A stretch of 7,928 bases of DNA from JAFCCL01 sp041645325 (GTDB lineage Archaea > Iainarchaeota > Iainarchaeia > Iainarchaeales > GCA-2688035). A model generated the notes under the pieces. The model was given only the letters and a program-made list of their open reading frames with translations, did no database searches and had not been told where the DNA came from. The translations under genes were made by a program, and so were the position numbers. The stretch lies in the NCBI GenBank assembly GCA_041645325.1, contig JBAZQI010000042.1, forward strand, positions 1 through 7,928, read 5' to 3'. Positions 1-5,416 of the stretch are shown here, piece after piece (positions within the stretch are counted from its first letter, which is position 1; every line of letters begins with the position of its first letter).

Positions 1-35
1 TGCATGGGAAATGAATTGCGGGAGAATAATCAGGG

Positions 36-257
36 TTATTCTTCAAACTCTTCTTTTGGCTTTCCGGTTTGGCGGATGATGTATTTGATTACAAATACGG
101 TAACTTCTTTGTGGTGCGGCACCCAGGTTGTGAAAATTTTCCCAGCGGAGTCAGTCTTTTTGAAAGCAATGTGTTTTCCTGAGCGGGCTTGCCTAAAACC
201 GTTTGACTCAAGAATTTTTATTACTTTTAACTGTTTTAATGGCTGGAGCTTTGGCAC
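36..257 (-). CDS. hicA: HicA-family mRNA interferase toxin
   Basis: This is a 73-residue protein of the HicA/YcfA family. The family consists of small ribosome-independent mRNA interferases with a double-stranded-RNA-binding-like fold. The sequence shows the family layout: an N-terminal helix with VIKILESNGF (residues 12-21), then SGKH, whose His29 sits where the family's catalytic histidine lies (usually in a GSH context, here GKH), then the strand ending in VPHHKE (46-51) and a C-terminal helix IIRQTGKPKEEF. Length is typical (about 60-80). The start is a GTG at 257, preceded by a GGGG stretch; no ATG fits the family alignment. It overlaps the end of the upstream antitoxin gene by 22 bp, so the two are probably co-transcribed and translationally coupled, antitoxin first. 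Identity is confident; activity is inferred from the family. Confidence 0.88.
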   Translation of the reverse strand: MPKLQPLKQLKVIKILESNGFRQARSGKHIAFKKTDSAGKIFTTWVPHHKEVTVFVIKYIIRQTGKPKEEFEE

Positions 258-508
258 AAAGAAACCCCTTTTACAGGCACGCTGATTAAAGAGACTGAAG
301 AAGACAAAATTTGGCTGGCTGTTGGTTTCACTGTATCCGGGTCAGAAAAGTAGTCTTGTATCAGGCCTTCCATATTTTCTTTTACTTCTTTTTCAGTTTT
401 CCCTTGGGTAGCAATGTCCAATAGCGGGCAGGATGCAACAAACCATTTCCCTTCCATGCTTACCATTACAGGCAAAGAAACTGGAAATTCATTTTTATTT
501 TCTTTCAT
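236..508 (-). CDS. hicB: HicB-family antitoxin
   Basis: This is a 90-residue HicB-like antitoxin paired with the toxin gene just downstream. In the family, HicB binds and neutralises HicA and often represses its own promoter. The core has the HicB RNase-H-like signature: FPVSLPVMVSMEGKWFVASC (residues 8-27), then PLLDIATQGKTEKEVKENM (28-46) and a helix leading to DYFSDPD. The C-terminus is short, with no clear DNA-binding HTH or ribbon-helix-helix, so it may neutralise the toxin without much DNA binding. An in-frame ATG at 535 would add nine residues (MKDGCSEVR). I prefer the ATG at 508 because homology begins there and because the likely TATA box (about 541-550) would place the transcript start near 521, after the upstream ATG. 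Confidence 0.86.
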   Translation of the reverse strand: MKENKNEFPVSLPVMVSMEGKWFVASCPLLDIATQGKTEKEVKENMEGLIQDYFSDPDTVKPTASQILSSSVSLISVPVKGVSLCQSSSH

Positions 509-540
509 GCGCACTTCACTACAACCATCTTTCATTGCAA

Positions 541-553
541 CAATTTAAAATCA
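541..553 (-). promoter_or_regulatory. Candidate TATA box for hicBA
   Basis: On the minus strand this reads TGATTTTAAATTG, an archaeal TATA-like box. It predicts transcription starting near 521 and a leader of about 13 nt before the ATG at 508. The call rests on sequence and spacing only. Confidence 0.4.
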
Positions 554-672
554 GGTTGTTAAGAAAGAAAACAGGGTTGGCAAAAATCAGACCCAAATCG
601 TTTTGTTTGCCTTCAAGTTCTTGCTTTTTCTTTGCTAAGTCCTCTTTTTTTCGGTGAGATTCAATAAAAAAC

Positions 673-704
673 CTATAAATTCAGGGCTGCGATTTGTTTT
701 TAAA
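673..704 (+). promoter_or_regulatory. Candidate promoter of pyrG
   Basis: Two A/T-rich TATA-like boxes lie in the 230-bp gap between hicB and pyrG: CTATAAAT (673-680) and TTTTTAAAT (696-704). The second would start transcripts near 727-730, giving a leader of about 10 nt before the GTG at 739. The first would give a leader of about 35 nt. I cannot choose between them. I see no RNA gene in the rest of the gap; a minus-strand open stretch at 522-680 is described in the findings. Confidence 0.35.
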
Positions 705-738
705 TTCCAAGGCGCTAATGATTTAGGTTGGGGTTTTA

Positions 739-2439
739 GTGGGCGGCCAGGATATTTTGAACGAAATTGCTTCTTCTTCTGGCGGAGAATTCTACACGCC
801 TTTGCCCCCGGGCTACAAGCCAGGCAAAACAAAGTATGTTGTGGTAACCGGTTCCGTGATAAGCGGCGTTGGCAAGGGCACGATTTCAAGCAGCCTGTGC
901 AAGCTCTTGCAGGACAGGGGGATGAAAGTTGAGCCGATAAAACTTGAGGCCTATTTGAACATTGATTCAGGAACATTGAATCCTTTCAGGCACGGCGAGG
1001 TCTTTGTATTGGATGACGGCTCTGAAACAGATTTGGATTTGGGCACTTACGAAAGGGCATTGGACAAGAACCTTAGCGGCGAAAATTTTGTCACTTCAGG
1101 CAAGATTTACCAGCACATCATTGAAAAAGAGCGCGCCGGAAAGTACCTGGGAAGGGACGTGCAGTTCATTCCCCATGTCACGGGCGAAATAAAGCTTGTC
1201 CTGCGCGACCTTGCGGTCAAGACCAGGGCCGATGTGATAGTGATTGAAATAGGCGGCACTGTGGGAGATTACGAGAACATGTTTGCATTGGAGGCATTGA
1301 GGGAGTTGAAGTATGAAGAGGGTGCCGAAAATGTTTGCTTTACAAACATAACCTATATCCTTGAGCCGAATTGCCTGGGCGAGCAGAAAAGCAAGGCTGC
1401 ACAGCTTGGCATCAAAAGGCTTTTGGAGATGGGAATCCAGCCGCAGGTAATAATCTGCAGGAGCCAAAGCCCGCTGAAGGAAAGCATCAGGGAAAAAATG
1501 AGCCTTTACCTTAACCTTACAAGGGAAAACGTTTTCGGAGTGCACGATGTCAGCAACATTTACAGCCTGCCATTGAAGCTCAGGGAAAAGGGCTTTGACG
1601 AAGCCATTTTGAAAGAGCTTGGCATTGAAAAAAAATACAAGGCAAACGGCAACAAGGCCCTGAAGGAGTGGACCAGGGAAACAAGCGTGCATGGAAAGGC
1701 AAAGCCTGTTGTGGTTGCGATTGCGGGAAAGTACACAGGCTCTTCAGACGCTTACATCAGCATTTTGAAGGCGCTGGAGCACTGCTCGTTCAGGCTCAAC
1801 AGGCCGGTAAAAGTGAAGTGGATTGACACAACTGACCTTGAAGGCAAAAAGGACGCGCTCAAAAAGCAGATGGAGGGCGTTGACGGCGTGATAGTTCCCG
1901 GCGGATTCGGAACAAGGGGAATAGAAGGAAAGATTGCAGTTGCAAAGCACTGCAGGGAGAACAACATACCCTATTTGGGGCTTTGCCTTGGATTCCAAAT
2001 TTTGCTCATTGAGTTTGCAAGAAACGTTTTGGACTTGAAAGAGGCGAACAGCACGGAGTTTGACGCAAAAACAAAAGACCCGGTGATATGCCTTTTGCCT
2101 GAACAGCGCGAAATAGAGGGCCTGGGCGGAAACATGCGCCTCGGTGGCAGGGATGTTGAATTGAAAGAAGGCACAATGGCATTCAAGCTGCATGCGAATG
2201 CAAAGAAAATAAGAAGAAGGTTCAGGCACCGCTTTGAATGCAATCCGGAATACATTGAGCGTTTTGAAAAAGCCGGTGTCGTATTCTCGGGCAAGGCACC
2301 CAATGTCCCGATAATGCAGATTCTTGAGATTCCGAAACACAAATTCATGATGGCTTCGCAATTCCACCCTGAGCTGACAAGCAGGCCGCTGCACCCCGAC
2401 GAACTGTTTTTGGAATTTGTGAAAAAGGCCGCGGAATAA
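739..2439 (+). CDS. pyrG: CTP synthase (glutamine-hydrolysing), divergent type with N-terminal extension
   Basis: CTP synthase converts UTP to CTP using ATP and glutamine, the last step of pyrimidine nucleotide synthesis. The protein has 566 residues, slightly longer than the usual 530-550. Residues 1-30 form an extension ending PLPPGYKPGK. The synthetase domain (about 31-300) has a variant ATP loop GSVISGVGKGT (38-48, Lys46), KLEAYLNIDSGTLNP (68-82, in place of the common KLDPYxNVDPGTMSP), Mg ligands Asp100 (ETDLDLG) and Glu170 (EIGGTVGD). The class I glutaminase domain (about 323-566) has GGFG (388-391), the nucleophile Cys416 in GLCLGF, and the dyad His543/Glu545 in FHPE. All catalytic residues are present, so it should be active. 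The start is GTG 739: the frame has a stop at 724-726 and the extension needs an upstream start. It converges on the Trm112-like gene, with 6 bp between the stop codons. Confidence 0.96.
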   Translation: MGGQDILNEIASSSGGEFYTPLPPGYKPGKTKYVVVTGSVISGVGKGTISSSLCKLLQDRGMKVEPIKLEAYLNIDSGTLNPFRHGEVFVLDDGSETDLDLGTYERALDKNLSGENFVTSGKIYQHIIEKERAGKYLGRDVQFIPHVTGEIKLVLRDLAVKTRADVIVIEIGGTVGDYENMFALEALRELKYEEGAENVCFTNITYILEPNCLGEQKSKAAQLGIKRLLEMGIQPQVIICRSQSPLKESIREKMSLYLNLTRENVFGVHDVSNIYSLPLKLREKGFDEAILKELGIEKKYKANGNKALKEWTRETSVHGKAKPVVVAIAGKYTGSSDAYISILKALEHCSFRLNRPVKVKWIDTTDLEGKKDALKKQMEGVDGVIVPGGFGTRGIEGKIAVAKHCRENNIPYLGLCLGFQILLIEFARNVLDLKEANSTEFDAKTKDPVICLLPEQREIEGLGGNMRLGGRDVELKEGTMAFKLHANAKKIRRRFRHRFECNPEYIERFEKAGVVFSGKAPNVPIMQILEIPKHKFMMASQFHPELTSRPLHPDELFLEFVKKAAE

Positions 2440-2445
2440 TGCCTT

Positions 2446-2619
2446 TTACCTGAGCTTTTCCGCTTCTTCCACAAGCATTATTGGAATGTCGTCTTCTATG
2501 CGGTAGGCAAGCCTGCATTTTTTGCACAAAAGCCTTTGCTTTGCCTTTTCGTGGCTTAAATTGCCTTTGCAGAGCGGGCAGGCCAGCACCTTAAGAAGTT
2601 TTTTGTCAATCTCGGCCAT
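2446..2619 (-). CDS. Trm112-like zinc-ribbon protein
   Basis: This 57-residue protein matches the Trm112/UPF0434 (YcaR-like) family. In eukaryotes and archaea, Trm112 proteins are small obligate partners that stabilise and activate S-adenosylmethionine-dependent methyltransferases acting on tRNA, rRNA and release factors. The sequence shows IDKKLLKVLACPLCKG (residues 4-19) with the first CxxC at Cys14/Cys17 and the second at Cys32/Cys35, followed by LAYRIEDDIPIMLVEEA, the typical C-terminal signature. The start is ATG 2619. An in-frame ATG at 2655 would add twelve residues (MLLHSIITKVFP) not typical of the family, and it falls inside the promoter region. It is transcribed alone, convergent with pyrG and divergent from the TraB-family gene. 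Its methyltransferase partner is not in this window. Confidence 0.85.
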   Translation of the reverse strand: MAEIDKKLLKVLACPLCKGNLSHEKAKQRLLCKKCRLAYRIEDDIPIMLVEEAEKLR

Positions 2620-2644
2620 GGGAAAAACCTTAGTTATAATGCTA

Positions 2645-2678
2645 TGCAAAAGCATTTTTTAACTTAATTGCTTTTGCA
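2645..2678. repeat. 10-bp perfect inverted repeat upstream of the hairpin repeat
   Basis: TGCAAAAGCA (2645-2654) and its exact reverse complement TGCTTTTGCA (2669-2678) are separated by a 14-nt A/T-rich loop. The repeat spans the putative promoter of the Trm112-like gene and abuts the left end of the first 84-nt repeat, so it may be an operator or part of the flank of the inserted element. Confidence 0.5.
2653..2664 (-). promoter_or_regulatory. Candidate TATA box for the Trm112-like gene
   Basis: On the minus strand this reads AGTTAAAAAATG. The box would place the transcript start near 2632, giving a leader of about 13 nt before the ATG at 2619. It lies partly within the loop of the inverted repeat 2645-2678. 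A second A/T element (ATTATAA at 2634-2640) is too close to the ATG to serve. Confidence 0.35.
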
Positions 2679-2681
2679 CTT

Positions 2682-2765
2682 TTTTCCCAAGGCTTCCGAG
2701 TGCCCTGCAGGGTACGAGGCACGAAAAGCTTTTGCTTTTCTATGTTGCCAATAGGCAAAAGGCTT
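2682..2765 (+). repeat. 84-nt hairpin-rich interspersed repeat, copy 1
   Basis: This copy begins TTTTCCCAAGGCTT and ends GGCAAAAGGCTT. It contains three consecutive stem-loops, all with 4-nt loops: GTGCCC-TGCA-GGGTAC (2700-2715, one G-T pair), GAAAAGC-TTTT-GCTTTTC (2723-2740) and TTGCC-AATA-GGCAA (2745-2758). It matches copy 2 (5320-5403) without gaps at 78 of 84 positions. Two of the six differences are in the second loop, three in the third loop, and one is an unpaired C/A at 2722. Stems are therefore conserved and loops are free to vary. It lies between the divergent Trm112-like and TraB-family genes and interrupts no recognisable gene. Confidence 0.85.
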
Positions 2766-2785
2766 AAAATTGCATCAGCAATTTT
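2766..2785. repeat. 8-bp stem with 4-nt loop between two repeat copies
   Basis: AAAATTGC-ATCA-GCAATTTT forms a perfect 8-bp hairpin directly after copy 1 and just before the 37-nt derivative. It is not part of the 84-nt repeat as judged from copy 2. Its left half resembles the left flank of copy 1 (CTTAATTGC at 2663-2671 against CTTAAAATTGC at 2763-2773), so it may descend from a duplicated target sequence. Confidence 0.6.
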
Positions 2786-2787
2786 GG

Positions 2788-2824
2788 TTTTCCCAAGGCT
2801 TTTTTCTCGTAAGAAAAAAGGCTT
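2788..2824 (+). repeat. 37-nt short derivative of the hairpin repeat
   Basis: It shares both ends with the 84-nt copies: TTTTCCCAAGGCTT at 2788-2801 and AAAAGGCTT at 2816-2824. The interior is replaced by a single strong hairpin, CTTTTTTCT-CGTA-AGAAAAAAG (2799-2820; 9-bp stem, again a 4-nt loop). It looks like an internally deleted or minimal form of the same element. Confidence 0.6.
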
Positions 2825-2837
2825 TACAAACCAATTT

Positions 2838-2847
2838 CTAATTAAAC
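2838..2847 (+). promoter_or_regulatory. Candidate TATA box for the TraB-family gene
   Basis: CTAATTAAAC lies about 27 nt upstream of the GTG at 2869, which fits a leaderless archaeal transcript. The hairpin cluster ends just upstream of it. The call rests on sequence and spacing only. Confidence 0.4.
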
Positions 2848-2868
2848 CTTTTCATGTTCCTTTAATGA

Positions 2869-4029
2869 GTGGTTTTGGTGCTGGTTGAAAGGCTGGATTT
2901 GGGGGAAAAGCAGGTTGTTCTTGTCGGAACAGCGCATGTCAGCAATGAAAGCGTTGAGCTTGTAAGGAAGACCATTGAAGAGGAAATGCCTGATGCTGTC
3001 GGCGTTGAGCTTGACGCGCAGAGGCTGCACCAGCTTATGGATAACAAGAAATGGCAGCAAATGGATTTGGGGCAGATTATCAAGGAAGGCAAAACCTATC
3101 TTTTTCTCCTGAACATTCTTTTGTCAAACCTGCAAAGGCAAATAGGCGATGACCTTGGCATAAAACCGGGAAGCGAAATGCTTCTTGCCGTGAACATTGC
3201 GGCGGAAAAAAAACTGCCAATAGCATTGCTTGACCGCGACATTAAAATCACGCTGAAAAGGGCCATGAACAAAATGGGCTTTCTGGAAAAGGCAAGGCTT
3301 GGCTACGGCATACTCGGCGGCTTCTTCGGCTTTGGAAAAACGCTTGACAGCGCAACAATCGAACAGCTCAAGGAAAAAGACGTGCTCAATGCATTGATGG
3401 AACAGCTTTCAAAAGAGCTGCCCTCAATAAAAGAGGTTTTGGTGGACGAAAGGGATTTGTTCATCGCAAACGCAATACTCGCGTCAAATGCAAAAAAAAT
3501 GGTTGCTGTTGTTGGCGCAGGCCACCTTGAAGGCATAAAAAAATTCTTAGACAAGCCGCGCGATGTGAGGCCGTTGCTTAAGGTCAAGAAAAAAAGAAGC
3601 GTGCTTTCCCTGCTGAAATATGCAATACCGCTACTGTTCTTCGCATTAATCGGATTTGGTTTCTATGCAAAGGGCGGCGAAATTGCCTTTGATATACTGC
3701 TCAGGTGGTGCCTAATCACCGGCTCGCTTGCGGCACTGGGCGCTGCGCTTGCACTGGCGCACCCTTTGTCAATACTCACGGCCTTTGTTGCCGCGCCAAT
3801 CGCCACACTGCACCCCACGCTGGCCACAGGCTGGTTTGCAGGCCTTGTCGAGCTGAAAATGCGCAGCCCAAAAGTCTCGGACTTTGAAAAATTGCCGCAA
3901 TTGGATAACCTCAGGGGGCTTTTTTCAAACAGGGTTACGAGAATCCTTGTTGTTACGGCTTTCACAAACATAGGCAGCACTATCGGAACGTTTATTGCGC
4001 TGCCCTATGCCGCAAGCCTGCTTTTTTAA
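2869..4029 (+). CDS. TraB-family membrane protein
   Basis: This 386-residue protein belongs to the TraB/PrgY family, which is widespread in archaea. Relatives include the Enterococcus pheromone-shutdown protein and the Tiki metalloproteases; the archaeal function is not established. The N-terminal globular domain (about 10-230) has the family motifs LVGTAHVS (18-25), GVELD (45-49), LDRD (121-124), VDERD (192-196) and VVGAGHLEGI (214-223), carrying the conserved His, Glu, Arg and Asp residues of the proposed metal site. A basic linker (KVKKKRS, 238-244) precedes hydrophobic segments at about 248-266, 276-296, 300-318 and 357-385, so the C-terminus is membrane-anchored with the globular part probably cytoplasmic. 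GTG 2869 fits a leaderless transcript from the TATA-like box at 2838. A GTG three codons later (2878) is the alternative. The gene faces the tRNA-binding gene tail to tail, 17 bp apart. Confidence 0.88.
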   Translation: MVLVLVERLDLGEKQVVLVGTAHVSNESVELVRKTIEEEMPDAVGVELDAQRLHQLMDNKKWQQMDLGQIIKEGKTYLFLLNILLSNLQRQIGDDLGIKPGSEMLLAVNIAAEKKLPIALLDRDIKITLKRAMNKMGFLEKARLGYGILGGFFGFGKTLDSATIEQLKEKDVLNALMEQLSKELPSIKEVLVDERDLFIANAILASNAKKMVAVVGAGHLEGIKKFLDKPRDVRPLLKVKKKRSVLSLLKYAIPLLFFALIGFGFYAKGGEIAFDILLRWCLITGSLAALGAALALAHPLSILTAFVAAPIATLHPTLATGWFAGLVELKMRSPKVSDFEKLPQLDNLRGLFSNRVTRILVVTAFTNIGSTIGTFIALPYAASLLF

Positions 4030-4043
4030 CATTTTTCGGCATA
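4006..4043. terminator. Possible terminator at the convergent TraB / tRNA-binding gene ends
   Basis: TATGCCG (4006-4012) and CGGCATA (4037-4043) form a 7-bp inverted repeat around the TraB-family stop codon. On the plus strand the loop holds two T runs (CTTTTTT and ATTTTT), matching the U-rich signals that end archaeal transcripts. It would serve the plus-strand gene; the minus strand has no T run here. Confidence 0.4.
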
Positions 4044-4046
4044 TGC

Positions 4047-4370
4047 TCATTCCACTTTTGTTCCAGCTTCCACCGCATTGTCAATTGTAACAAGCTTGTA
4101 GCTTCCGTCAGAAGCGCGTGCAGCCAAGAGCATTGCCTGGCTTTCAATGCCGGCAATCCTTGCTGGCTCAAGGTTTGCAACAACGATTATGATTTTGCCT
4201 TCAAGCTCTTCCTTGGAATAATAGGGCCTGAGGCCTGCGACAATCTGCCTTTGCTCAGAGCCCAAATCTATCCGGAGCTTGTAGAGCTTGTCCTTGCCAG
4301 ACATTTCTTCAGCCGAAAGGATTTTTGCGGCCTTAAGTTCGGCTTTCTGCCAGTCCTGGAAAGAAATCAT
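4047..4370 (-). CDS. tRNA-binding OB-fold protein (MetRS C-terminal / EMAPII-like)
   Basis: This 107-residue stand-alone tRNA-binding domain is of the kind found at the C-terminus of methionyl-tRNA synthetase, in Arc1p/EMAPII and in CsaA. Such domains bind the tRNA elbow non-specifically and raise synthetase affinity; in many archaea the MetRS beta piece is a separate gene. The motifs are KAELKAAKILSAEEMSGKDKL (split 9-20 and 21-29), then LRIDLG (32-37), RQIVAGLRPYYSKEELEGK (41-59), IIIVVANLEPARIAGIESQA (60-79) and MLLAA (80-84), all typical. The ATG at 4370 follows the TGA of the upstream PHP gene with no spacer, so the two are one operon and probably coupled. Annotation as metG beta subunit or as CsaA would both be defensible; the catalytic MetRS is not in the window. 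Confidence 0.87.
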   Translation of the reverse strand: MISFQDWQKAELKAAKILSAEEMSGKDKLYKLRIDLGSEQRQIVAGLRPYYSKEELEGKIIIVVANLEPARIAGIESQAMLLAARASDGSYKLVTIDNAVEAGTKVE

Positions 4371-5045
4371 TCACTCGCCCCCTTTTTTCAGGCCAAGTTT
4401 TGCAATGGTAGAATAAGAGTGGACAAACGGCGAGGACTTATGGCAATGCAGCCTTGTCCTTCCCGCAAGAATCTCGGCCTTTGCTTCATCCAGATTATTT
4501 GCTTTAACCTCGGTAAGCGAATTGCCAAGCTCCCGCGCAGTATGCGCGTCCGAACCGCAGATCATAGGCATATCGTTTTCTTTTGCAAACTTTTTTGCCC
4601 TTGCGTCAAACTTTTTTATAAGCGTCCTGCTGTTGAAAACTTCCACTGCGTCAAAATGCTTTTTCAGGGCGGGCAATTCGTCAAAGCCGCGGAGGAAGGG
4701 CTTGCGCATCAAATCAAAGGGATGCGCCGCGGCAACAATTCCCTTTTGCCCGTGCACTTCCTTTACGGCCTCAAAAAAATCGCGGGTGGTAACCGGCTTT
4801 TCGAGAAAAAGGCAGAGGATTTCGCCGAGCATTTTTTCGCCGCGAAAAACCTTGATTTCTGTTCCAAAAATGATTGGAACATTGAATTTTTGCCCCAGCT
4901 TCCTGAATTCAGGCCAGCTGTCGCAGTTATTGTGCTCGGTTATCGCAAAGCCAAAGCCCTTCTCAGCAGCCAGTTTCACCATTTCTTCGGGCGAAGCCGA
5001 GCCGTCTTCGCTGTATTTACTGTGAGAGTGCAAATCCAGAAGCAT
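4371..5045 (-). CDS. PHP-domain metal-dependent phosphoesterase
   Basis: This 224-residue protein is of the PHP family (polymerase and histidinol phosphatase fold), which hydrolyses phosphoesters at a multi-metal site. The predicted metal ligands are visible in order: DLHSHSKYS (His6, His8), TEHN (His38), GTEI (Glu63), AAHPFD (His108), VEVFNS (Glu135) and GSDAHTARELG (Asp166, His168). The last 40 residues resemble the PHP-associated C-terminal segment. The substrate cannot be told from sequence; RNA or nucleotide monophosphates are known substrates of small members of the family. Start ATG 5045 sits about 29 nt downstream of a TATA-like palindrome, consistent with a leaderless transcript. It is the first gene of an operon with the tRNA-binding protein, whose ATG follows directly on its TGA. 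Confidence 0.9.
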   Translation of the reverse strand: MLLDLHSHSKYSEDGSASPEEMVKLAAEKGFGFAITEHNNCDSWPEFRKLGQKFNVPIIFGTEIKVFRGEKMLGEILCLFLEKPVTTRDFFEAVKEVHGQKGIVAAAHPFDLMRKPFLRGFDELPALKKHFDAVEVFNSRTLIKKFDARAKKFAKENDMPMICGSDAHTARELGNSLTEVKANNLDEAKAEILAGRTRLHCHKSSPFVHSYSTIAKLGLKKGGE

Positions 5046-5067
5046 TGTGAAAAAGAATAGGCTGCTT

Positions 5068-5079
5068 GTTTTTAAAAAC
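5068..5079 (-). promoter_or_regulatory. Candidate TATA box for the PHP operon
   Basis: The palindrome GTTTTTAAAAAC is centred about 28 nt before the ATG at 5045, ideal for a leaderless archaeal start. It overlaps the end of the decayed YbaK-type gene, so the operon has its own promoter and need not depend on that gene. Confidence 0.5.
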
Positions 5080-5297
5080 TAAATCGTTATGCCTGCAACA
5101 ATGGCGGCATCGTTTGCATTGACTATTTCGGACGGGCTTATTTCAAGGGTTTTTTCGTTTTCCAGAAGGCATTTCACGCTCCCGGCATTCATGACCTTTG
5201 AGTCCACAACAACCCTGACGCCGTAAATGGAAACAGGGGCAAAAAGCCGGCCTTGTAGCCGGTTATCTCCTCTACTTCTTCTGCCTCAACAGGCCTC

Positions 5298-5316
5298 AGG
5301 CTTTGCGGCGAAGCCG
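5298..5316. repeat. Left direct repeat flanking the inserted element
   Basis: AGGCTTTGCG (5298-5307) recurs exactly at 5398-5407. Extended to 19 nt, the match with 5398-5416 is 17/19, the mismatches being GC against CG in the middle. The two copies are 100 nt apart. On the minus strand the left copy reads as the continuation of the deacylase frame, so it behaves like a target-site duplication. Confidence 0.75.
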
Positions 5317-5319
5317 CTG

Positions 5320-5403
5320 TTTTCCCAAGGCTTCCGAGTGCCCTGCAGGGTACGAGGCAAGAAAAGCTGCTGCTTTTCTATGTTGCCCGCAGGCAAAAGG
5401 CTT
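5320..5403 (+). mobile_element. 84-nt hairpin-rich repeat, copy 2, inserted in the YbaK-type gene
   Basis: This copy has the same orientation and 78/84 identity as copy 1. Its stems are GTGCCC-TGCA-GGGTAC (5338-5353), GAAAAGC-TGCT-GCTTTTC (5361-5378) and TTGCC-CGCA-GGCAA (5383-5396); only loop bases and one unpaired base differ from copy 1. It lies between direct repeats and splits the deacylase gene. Deleting 5298-5397 (100 nt) joins the minus-strand codons GCG CAA AGC CT to G AGG CCT GTT, giving AQSLRPVEAEE in one frame, with the spacing expected for the family. No transposase is encoded, so if mobile it is non-autonomous. The family to which it belongs is unknown to me. Confidence 0.8.
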
Positions 5404-5416
5404 TGCGCGGAAGCCG
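5398..5416. repeat. Right direct repeat flanking the inserted element
   Basis: This is the partner of 5298-5316. Its first six bases, AGGCTT, are also the last six of the element as defined from copy 1, so the exact border is ambiguous. Either the target carried AGGCTT or the insertion was directed to it. Confidence 0.7.

Noticed and set aside
1096..1692. Long minus-strand open frames inside pyrG, likewise 1744-2474
   Set aside because: They lie fully within a strongly supported CTP synthase gene, are low in recognisable motifs and are antisense shadows.
2431..2463. GCGGAA / TTCCGC inverted repeat at the pyrG / Trm112-like convergent ends, considered as a terminator
   Set aside because: It has only a 6-bp stem with a 21-nt loop and no T run after it on either strand.
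2645..2824. CRISPR array
   Set aside because: The repeated words are short and unevenly spaced (70, 36 and 23 nt), there are no regular spacers and no cas genes.
2700..2888. Plus-strand frame through repeat copy 1 (PCRVRGTKSFCFSMLP...) with a similar frame through copy 2
   Set aside because: The similarity is a by-product of the shared DNA repeat. Five of the six nucleotide differences change the amino acid (Thr to Lys, Phe to Cys, Ile to Ala), while they leave every hairpin stem intact. There is no conserved start and no family match.
4251..5060. A 269-residue plus-strand open frame across the PHP and tRNA-binding genes
   Set aside because: Both minus-strand genes have full family motifs, perfect stop-start junction and promoter; the plus frame has none.
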